In this document: piece by piece, positions 5,160-9,107 of the stretch
How the letters are laid out: each line of letters begins with the position of its first letter
Numbering within the stretch: the stretch's first letter is position 1
NCBI GenBank assembly: GCA_017428805.1
Contig: JAFRQC010000106.1
Location: 1-9,107, forward strand
Source: Prevotella sp.
Lineage (GTDB): Bacteria > Bacteroidota > Bacteroidia > Bacteroidales > Bacteroidaceae
Direction: 5' to 3'
DNA length: 9,107 nucleotides
Notes under the pieces: model-generated
Database searches by the model: none
What the model was told of the DNA's origin: nothing
What the model saw: only the letters and a program-made list of their open reading frames with translations
Program-made: the position numbers and the translations under genes

Positions 5160-5762
5160 ATGATGAAAAGACTGTCATTAGCTATCATCTTTGCCTGCTG
5201 CACATTGGCAATGGCAGCACAGGATGGCATCGAAGTGAGATTTTTAGGCACAAGCCCAGACATCATTGATTTGGTATGGTCGTTCGTGACTGCTTACGAC
5301 GATGACGAGAACGCAGAATCCGACGAGTCGAGACATGCTGTTAAAGCAGCATTGGAACGATATCGTACTGGCGAGTCACAACCTGAAGGCTGGACAATTA
5401 CCGTTGACAGGAAGAACGGCTATATGTGTTTAGAGACCAAATATGAGAATTACTATAACAAGTGGGAAATGTGCTATTGGAACATGGCCGACAAAAAGCA
5501 CAAACTGTTTGCATACTCTTTATGGTGCTTCGAAAATGGCAAACCCAGCCTGGGCCAGTATGACGGAATCAATTTCCTCCGTTACAACAATTCCACGAAA
5601 AAGATGAGTATCATTGACACCCCAGGCTTCGAAGTGGAGTATGGTGATATCTCCTATGCCCTGCCACGCACAGGAAAGGACATCACTGTCACACGCTGGG
5701 ACAAAAACGGGAAGAAGACAGAGAATACGCTGAAATGGAATGGTAGCCGGTTCAGCTATTAA
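5160..5762 (+). CDS. Exported protein of unknown function
   Basis: The product is 200 residues with a type I signal peptide: MMKR, a hydrophobic core LSLAIIFACCTLAMAA, and probable cleavage just before QDG (about residue 20/21). There is no lipobox cysteine in the right place. The mature part begins with EVRFLGTSPDIIDLVWSFV, followed by an acidic stretch (DDDENAESDES), then a mostly beta-type, aromatic-rich body (YENYYNKWEMCYWNMADKK) and a basic C-terminus. It is probably periplasmic. I do not recognise the family. A second ATG at 5163 is an equally good start. The nitroreductase gene follows after 21 nt on the same strand, so the two may be co-transcribed, although no shared role is obvious. 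Confidence 0.75.
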   Translation: MMKRLSLAIIFACCTLAMAAQDGIEVRFLGTSPDIIDLVWSFVTAYDDDENAESDESRHAVKAALERYRTGESQPEGWTITVDRKNGYMCLETKYENYYNKWEMCYWNMADKKHKLFAYSLWCFENGKPSLGQYDGINFLRYNNSTKKMSIIDTPGFEVEYGDISYALPRTGKDITVTRWDKNGKKTENTLKWNGSRFSY

Positions 5763-5783
5763 TCACATTAGGAGAAGAACAAG

Positions 5784-6470
5784 ATGATACTGAATGAAGC
5801 CATAGAAGCACGCCACAGTGTAAGGGCATACAAGGAACTACCATTGACTGAAGATGTTGTCAAAGTACTTGACGAGCAGATTACGGTTTTGAACCGGGAA
5901 GGCAATTTGCATATTCAGTTAATCCTGAATGAGACAAAGGCATTCCAGGGAACTATGGCTAAGTACGGAAAGTTCCGGAATGTCGGCAACTACATTGTCA
6001 TGGCCGGAAAGAAGGCAGATGATCTTGATGAGCGTGTAGGTTACTATGGCGAGCATCTTGTTCTGTTTGCTCAGACACTTGGTCTGAACACTTGCTGGGT
6101 TGGACTTAGTTACTCTAAAGTCCCTGGGACGTATGTGCTTGACGAGGGCGAGAAGATTGCATGTTACATTGCTCTCGGCTATGGTGAAACTCAGGGAGTC
6201 GGCCATAAGATTAAGACCGTCGAACAAGTAAGCAATGCAAGCGACGTTACCCCATCGTGGTTTCGCAAGGGAGTTGAAGCAGCGTTATTGGCGCCCACCG
6301 CAGTGAACCAGCAGAAGTTCTCGTTTGAGTACGTCGGAATGAAGAATAGTCGCCATCTGGTACACGCCAAGAAAGGCTTCTCCGTGATTGGATATACTCA
6401 GATGGACTTAGGCATAGCAAAATATCACTTTGAGATTGGAGCCGGAAAAGAAAACTTCGAGTGGATATGA
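5784..6470 (+). CDS. Nitroreductase family protein, TM1586 type
   Basis: The 228-residue cytoplasmic flavoprotein fits the putative TM1586-type nitroreductases. The N-terminal motif EARHSVRAY (about 8-16) is the FMN-phosphate-binding Arg/Ser region of nitroreductases. A central helix GEHLVLFAQTLGLNTCWVGL (about 89-108) is the hallmark LA--LGL--CW-G of the family, and ALGYGETQG follows. The second half has the repeated-fold mark of this subgroup (FRKGVEAALLAPTAVNQQKFSFEYVG, about 158-183), where APTA-NQQ is the usual FMN-contact motif. Natural substrates are unknown. A good SD-like GGAGAAG precedes the ATG at 5784. Its TGA overlaps the ATG of the elaA remnant (ATGA), indicating that the intact ancestor was a translationally coupled pair. 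Confidence 0.85.
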   Translation: MILNEAIEARHSVRAYKELPLTEDVVKVLDEQITVLNREGNLHIQLILNETKAFQGTMAKYGKFRNVGNYIVMAGKKADDLDERVGYYGEHLVLFAQTLGLNTCWVGLSYSKVPGTYVLDEGEKIACYIALGYGETQGVGHKIKTVEQVSNASDVTPSWFRKGVEAALLAPTAVNQQKFSFEYVGMKNSRHLVHAKKGFSVIGYTQMDLGIAKYHFEIGAGKENFEWI

Positions 6471-6574
6471 ATATCGAGCAGTCTATATTGCATAAGAAAA
6501 CGTTCCAGGAACTGACCACGGATGAACTATACGAACTACTGAGAGTACGTAGTGGGGTGTTTGTGGTTGAATAG
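6467..6574 (+). pseudogene. elaA: Truncated ElaA-like GNAT acetyltransferase
   Basis: The ATG at 6467 overlaps the nitroreductase stop. The 35 codons before TAG (6572-6574) include TFQELTTDELYELLRVRSGVFVVE, which matches the N-terminus of the ElaA-type GNAT proteins (E. coli: SQLYALLQLRCAVFVVEQ). ElaA is about 150 residues, so some three quarters is missing. The stop stands where the family has Gln after VVE, so a CAG to TAG change is possible. However, no ElaA-like coding continues in any frame downstream, so a deletion or insertion also happened. The acetyl-CoA-binding domain is absent and the fragment cannot be an active enzyme. The junction is followed by the repeat region at 6581-6660. 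Confidence 0.75.
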
Positions 6575-6580
6575 TAAATC

Positions 6581-6660
6581 GTACCCCAAACTGAGTATTT
6601 CCGTTTTGTACACTAAATAAGCCTAATTTTAGGCGTTTGTACCATTATTGTGCCACTAAA
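6581..6660. repeat. GTAC-type repeats with nested palindrome behind the elaA remnant
   Basis: GTAC occurs at 6581, 6608 and 6639. The last two are in TTTGTAC copies 31 bp apart (6605-6611, 6636-6642), and a related TTGTGCC lies at 6648-6654. Copies 1 and 3 continue into ACTAAA. Between the TTTGTAC copies is GCCTAA-TT-TTAGGC (6621-6634), a perfect 6-bp dyad. No gene is present in 6575-6752. The cluster could be a recombinase or regulator binding region or the scar of a mobile element; neither is proven. Confidence 0.45.
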
Positions 6661-6684
6661 AACGGCTCAAATCAGCATAAAATC

Positions 6685-6718
6685 AAGGTGTGAAAATAGG
6701 AATTATTTTCACACCTTT
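6685..6718. terminator. Strong bidirectional terminator
   Basis: A perfect 13-bp stem, AAGGTGTGAAAAT (6685-6697) with ATTTTCACACCTT (6705-6717), encloses a 7-nt loop. T-rich tracts lie on both sides (TTTCTGATTTT on +, TTGATTTTA on -). It separates the + strand nitroreductase unit from the - strand DUF2795-type gene, whose stop is 35 nt away. Confidence 0.85.
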
Positions 6719-6752
6719 CTGATTTTCAATTAGTTACATTAAAAACTACGCC

Positions 6753-6974
6753 TTAATACTCATCCTCGTTGAAGAGGAAGTCCTCCTTGGTGGGATAGTC
6801 TGGCCAGATCTCCTCGATGCTCTCGTAGATGTCGCCTTCATCTTCTATCTCCTGCAGATTCTCAAGCACCTCCAGCGGTGCGCCTGAGCGGATGGCATAG
6901 TCTATTAACTCGTCCTTGGTTGCGGGCCAGGGAGCGTCTTCCAGTTTTGATGCTAATTCAAGTGTCCAATACAT
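6753..6974 (-). CDS. Acidic 73-residue DUF2795-type protein
   Basis: The product begins MYWTLELASKLEDAPWPATK and is 73 residues with a very acidic C-terminal half (EIEDEGDIYESIEEIWPDYP). It corresponds to the short, strongly conserved Bacteroidota proteins annotated with a DUF2795 domain. That domain is characterised by the W-A-TK-EL--YA---GAP--VL--L pattern seen at about 16-40. The molecular role is unknown. The small size, charge and own strong promoter point to an abundant soluble cytoplasmic protein. It is preceded by about 90 nt of non-coding leader and promoter and ends just ahead of a bidirectional terminator. Confidence 0.85.
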   Translation of the reverse strand: MYWTLELASKLEDAPWPATKDELIDYAIRSGAPLEVLENLQEIEDEGDIYESIEEIWPDYPTKEDFLFNEDEY

Positions 6975-7037
6975 AATAATATTTACGATTTACAGATTAC
7001 AATTACTATTTTTTGTTCTCGTTTTTGAATTTGGGCG

Positions 7038-7068
7038 CAAAAGTAATCATTTATTTCGTATCTTCAAA
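7038..7068 (-). promoter_or_regulatory. Near-perfect promoter of the DUF2795-type gene
   Basis: On the - strand TTTG (7068-7065), exactly 19 nt, then TACTTTTG (7045-7038) match both elements of the Bacteroidota consensus. The -33 element overlaps the last codons and stop of the adenosyltransferase gene (TGA at 7066-7064). The leader to the ATG at 6974 is about 55 nt. Confidence 0.8.
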
Positions 7069-7621
7069 CTTTTTCCCAAATTATTTCACTGACACTTTCG
7101 TTAAAATTTATTATTTTGGCTAAGACAAAGAGATAATCACTCAGCCTATTCACATATTGTTGTACTTCCGGGCTCACGATAGCCACCTCGGCGAGAGCCA
7201 CAATCCGACGCTCGGCACGACGGCAGACCGTACGGCAGACGTGAGCCTGGGCTGCAGCCATCGTACCGCCAGGCAGGATAAATCCCTGACGCTCGGGCAA
7301 CAGACTCATCATCCTGTCCACCTCCTTCTCCAGCAGTTCTATCTCGCCATCGGCAAGCTTGGCAGAGTCGTAGAGCGGTGTCTGGCTCTGATCCGTGGCC
7401 AGATTGGTGCAGACATTGAAGAGATTGCGCTGGATTCGGATAATCATCGACTTATGCTCCCCTTCTGGTAACATCGCTGCCAACAGCCCTAAGTGTGAAC
7501 TGAGTTCATCAACTGTGCCATAGGCCTCCAGCCGTTCTGATGATTTCTTCATACGGATACCACCTACGATGCTTGTCTCACCTTTGTCACCCGTGCGGGT
7601 ATAAACCTTTGTTATTTTCAT
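7064..7621 (-). CDS. pduO: Cob(I)alamin adenosyltransferase, PduO type
   Basis: The 185-residue cytoplasmic enzyme transfers the adenosyl group of ATP to cob(I)alamin, giving coenzyme B12, for example for methylmalonyl-CoA mutase in propionate formation. The ATP-binding N-terminus VYTRTGDKGETSIVGG (6-21) is complete, as are YGTVDELSSHLGL (34-46), FILPGG (114-119), CRRAERR (133-139) and YVNRLSDYLFVLAK (156-169), with the conserved Arg, Asn and Asp residues. Length fits the PduO/MMAB family. The gene begins 12 nt after the stop of the methyltransferase-like gene and probably shares its transcript from the promoter at 8667-8697. No other B12 gene is visible in the window. No terminator follows, so some transcripts may run into the DUF2795-type gene. 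Confidence 0.93.
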   Translation of the reverse strand: MKITKVYTRTGDKGETSIVGGIRMKKSSERLEAYGTVDELSSHLGLLAAMLPEGEHKSMIIRIQRNLFNVCTNLATDQSQTPLYDSAKLADGEIELLEKEVDRMMSLLPERQGFILPGGTMAAAQAHVCRTVCRRAERRIVALAEVAIVSPEVQQYVNRLSDYLFVLAKIINFNESVSEIIWEKV

Positions 7622-7633
7622 ACGCCTTATTGG

Positions 7634-8170
7634 TTAGAAGTTTACTATATAGTTCTTTTTGTCTCTTTTCTTGTCGAACAGCACGATGCCGCAGTAATAG
7701 AGGTCGAAGGTGAGGACGGCCCGTTCGTCATTGACGATCTCGCGCCAGACATCTCTCGCCTTGCTGAGACCTGTGACGACCAGCACGGAATCTGCCGACA
7801 CCTTATTATATATATAGGAGAGCCGACTGCGCCAGTCACCCTCCAGCGACAGCACCATCAGTTCCGACGACTCTCCCCAGACGGCCTTTCTGCATCCAGC
7901 CTGAAGATAATCACGAAAGGCACTACTCTCTATCACCGCAGGCTGGCGCCAGTTGGCGATGCGGAAACAAAGTCGGCCCTGTTTTCTCGTCAGCCAGTCG
8001 TCGTTACGGCCTAACCGTTCATACTGATAGTAGGGCCAATGCTCATTGATCACATAGCGCACCAGCCAGTAGTCCGAAGGCGACTGGATGCCGAAGCCTC
8101 TGCAATAGCCGATTCTGCGGAGCCATACGCCAGCGGCTTTCAGTTGGTTGGCTATGTCATTGATGCTCAT
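7634..8170 (-). CDS. Methyltransferase-like protein lacking the SAM-binding core
   Basis: The 178-residue product resembles, from memory of the family, a Bacteroidota class I SAM-methyltransferase group. GIQSPSDYWLVRYVI (27-41) replaces the HGVHSPFVYDLV-type N-terminus; LCFRIANWRQPAVIE (67-81) corresponds to LFRL-NYF-P-TILE. VLVVTGLSKARDVWREIV (129-146) corresponds to the V--DDIHWSKEM--AW-EI segment, and TFDLYYCGIVLFDKKRDKKN (154-173) to the C-terminal DLF--G-VFFR-EQ-K--F segment. The Gly-rich loop after TILE and the following 60 or so residues are missing, and the DD pair is TG. It may therefore be a non-catalytic relative. Its ATG overlaps the stop of the lipoprotein gene (ATGA), and the adenosyltransferase follows after 12 nt. 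Family placement is moderately sure; loss of activity is inference. Confidence 0.7.
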   Translation of the reverse strand: MSINDIANQLKAAGVWLRRIGYCRGFGIQSPSDYWLVRYVINEHWPYYQYERLGRNDDWLTRKQGRLCFRIANWRQPAVIESSAFRDYLQAGCRKAVWGESSELMVLSLEGDWRSRLSYIYNKVSADSVLVVTGLSKARDVWREIVNDERAVLTFDLYYCGIVLFDKKRDKKNYIVNF

Positions 8171-8646
8171 TCTTCCTCTAAAAACTCTATCTGCACGCCG
8201 TCCTGAACCAGTTCCTGCATATAACTGCGGATCCGCTTGAGTCCATCATCCCTGGGTCCGGCATTCTCGCCGTGCGAAGAGATGACCGATCCATCAGAGA
8301 ACCTGGCCGAGAACGACCATCTCCAGCCGTCCAGCACCCGCATCATCGGCGTGTATCTCTCCTTATACTTATACATCTTCTCCTCCTCGATAATCTGGCG
8401 GAAGCGGTTCATCGTCTCTGAATCGAGCCTCTTCTCAAACAGCGGACCGTATGTCTCCTTCGTCGCCCTGAGCACGAACGAACCTGTGGAATCCTGCTCC
8501 ACACAGCCCTCAAACTCCGCGCGAGCCATCGTACCGTGACGGGAGAACTCCACCCGCAGCAACTCGCCCTCGGGCATCTTCTTCAGCGCGCAACCCAGCA
8601 CACTGAACAACCCGCCTACCAGACAAAAGAATAATCCTTTCCGCAT
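8167..8646 (-). CDS. Small lipoprotein of unknown function
   Basis: From the ATG at 8646 the product has 159 residues. It begins with the lipoprotein signal MRKGLFFCLVGGLFSVLGC (lipid on Cys19). The mature part starts ALKKMPEGELLRVEFSRHG and contains an alternating beta-type section (ARAEFEGCVEQDSTGSFVL), a helix (SETMNRFRQIIEEEKMYKY) and an acidic end (QIEFLEEE). I do not recognise the family. The frame is open further to 8697, and ATGs exist at 8652 and 8697. The promoter at 8667-8697 predicts a transcript starting near 8660, which excludes 8697 and favours 8646. The stop overlaps the start of the next gene, so translation of the two is probably coupled. Confidence 0.78.
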   Translation of the reverse strand: MRKGLFFCLVGGLFSVLGCALKKMPEGELLRVEFSRHGTMARAEFEGCVEQDSTGSFVLRATKETYGPLFEKRLDSETMNRFRQIIEEEKMYKYKERYTPMMRVLDGWRWSFSARFSDGSVISSHGENAGPRDDGLKRIRSYMQELVQDGVQIEFLEEE

Positions 8647-8666
8647 AATCATTGATTTTGATGCCA

Positions 8667-8697
8667 CAAAGATACATATAACTTCCGAAACCACCAA
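8667..8697 (-). promoter_or_regulatory. Promoter of the lipoprotein-pduO operon
   Basis: On the - strand, TTG (8697-8695), 20 nt and TATCTTTG (8674-8667) match the Bacteroidota promoter. It lies about 45 nt behind the rrn terminator and about 20 nt ahead of the ATG at 8646. Confidence 0.65.
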
Positions 8698-8740
8698 GCA
8701 TCTGCACGTTTTTCTTCATAAGTGTCTGGCACCGGCACCT

Positions 8741-8778
8741 ACGAAAGAAGCCCCGAGCCATTGCTGACTCAGGGCTTC
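8741..8778 (-). terminator. rRNA operon terminator
   Basis: On the - strand an 11-bp stem, GAAGCCCTGAG (8778-8768) with CTCGGGGCTTC (8757-8747), including one G-U pair, closes a 10-nt loop and is followed by TTTCGT. It lies 16 nt behind the 5S 3' end. Confidence 0.85.
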
Positions 8779-8793
8779 ACGCACTTTATATAA

Positions 8794-8904
<111 letters not shown>

Positions 8905-9015
8905 GATTAGGGGTTTGACATTCTACACACAAGAACTGCTTTTGAGACTCCTCGTCCCTCACTGAGCATCATATCTGCTCTCTCTTTCCATCTACACCTG
9001 AAAGTACCGCCAACG
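8905..9015 (-). other. 23S-5S spacer
   Basis: About 110 bases of transcribed spacer carry no tRNA gene and no open frame. The only clear structure is the hairpin CCGCC-GTT-GGCGG at 9019-9007, at the 23S end. Confidence 0.7.
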
Positions 9016-9107
9016 GCGGAAGACTTCGGGCAATTAGTAGTGCTCGGCTTTGACGTCGCCGTCTTTACACCTGCACCCTATCAACGTCGTAGTCTACGAC
9101 GACCCTC
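9016..9107 (-). rRNA. rrl: 23S ribosomal RNA, 3' end only
   Basis: The - strand reads GACTACGACGTTGATAGG, then GGTGTAAAGACGGCGACG, then GAGCACTACTAATTGCCC, which align with the last part of 23S rRNA (E. coli: GACGACGTTGATAGGC ... GGTACTAATGAACCGTGAGG). The gene continues beyond the right window edge; only about 90 of about 2900 bases are present. The 3' end is placed about 20 nt after ACTAAT, by comparison with E. coli, and is uncertain by several bases. A hairpin CCGCC-GTT-GGCGG (9019-9007) lies at this boundary and may take part in processing. Confidence 0.92.

Noticed and set aside
8510..8761. An 83-codon frame on the - strand
   Set aside because: It runs from the rrn terminator across the lipoprotein promoter into the lipoprotein gene in another frame; the lipobox frame is the convincing one.

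Overview
The window reads as chromosomal DNA of a Bacteroidota bacterium, most likely Prevotella or a close relative. Three things support this: promoters of the Bacteroidota housekeeping type (TTG or TTTG, about 19-20 nt, then TAnnTTTG) ahead of several genes; 5S and 23S rRNA sequences of the Bacteroides/Prevotella kind; and families typical of the phylum (WG-repeat lipoprotein, a very acidic 73-residue DUF2795-type protein, and a methyltransferase-like protein with a HSPF-type N-terminus). The genus is an inference.

Left part, + strand (1-3125). The 3' end of a yccF-like membrane protein gene is followed by a tightly packed six-gene run: a Cys-type glutathione peroxidase, an OhrR-type MarR regulator with the reactive cysteine, a 61-residue Cys/His protein, a membrane polyferredoxin of the NapH/CcoG type, a small thioredoxin and a DUF4112 membrane protein. 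Gaps are 2 to 19 nt, so this is very probably one operon. Its promoter (327-356) is embedded in three copies of an ATCG-CNNR-CGAT element, which look like the operators of the OhrR-type regulator. Peroxide sensing, a thiol peroxidase, a probable thioredoxin reductant for it and a membrane iron-sulfur electron carrier would thus sit under one redox switch. This is the strongest candidate for an undescribed system here.

Middle part (3126-6752). An Hsp20 gene has a near-consensus sigma-54 promoter (GG-N10-GC), an unusually strong Shine-Dalgarno and a terminator. A short leftover coding fragment on the - strand lies behind it, next to a WG-repeat lipoprotein gene (- strand). A divergent + strand pair follows: a secreted protein of unknown function and a TM1586-type nitroreductase. 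The nitroreductase overlaps an elaA-like acetyltransferase that stops after 35 codons, so it is a pseudogene remnant. Beyond the remnant lie GTAC-containing repeats, a palindrome and a strong bidirectional terminator.

Right part, - strand (6753-9107). Transcription runs leftward: the 3' end of 23S rRNA, 5S rRNA and an rrn terminator; then a promoter and an operon of a small lipoprotein, a methyltransferase-like protein that seems to have lost its SAM-binding core, and a PduO-type cobalamin adenosyltransferase; then the DUF2795-type gene with its own near-perfect promoter overlapping the end of the adenosyltransferase gene. No CRISPR array, tRNA gene or intact insertion sequence was seen.
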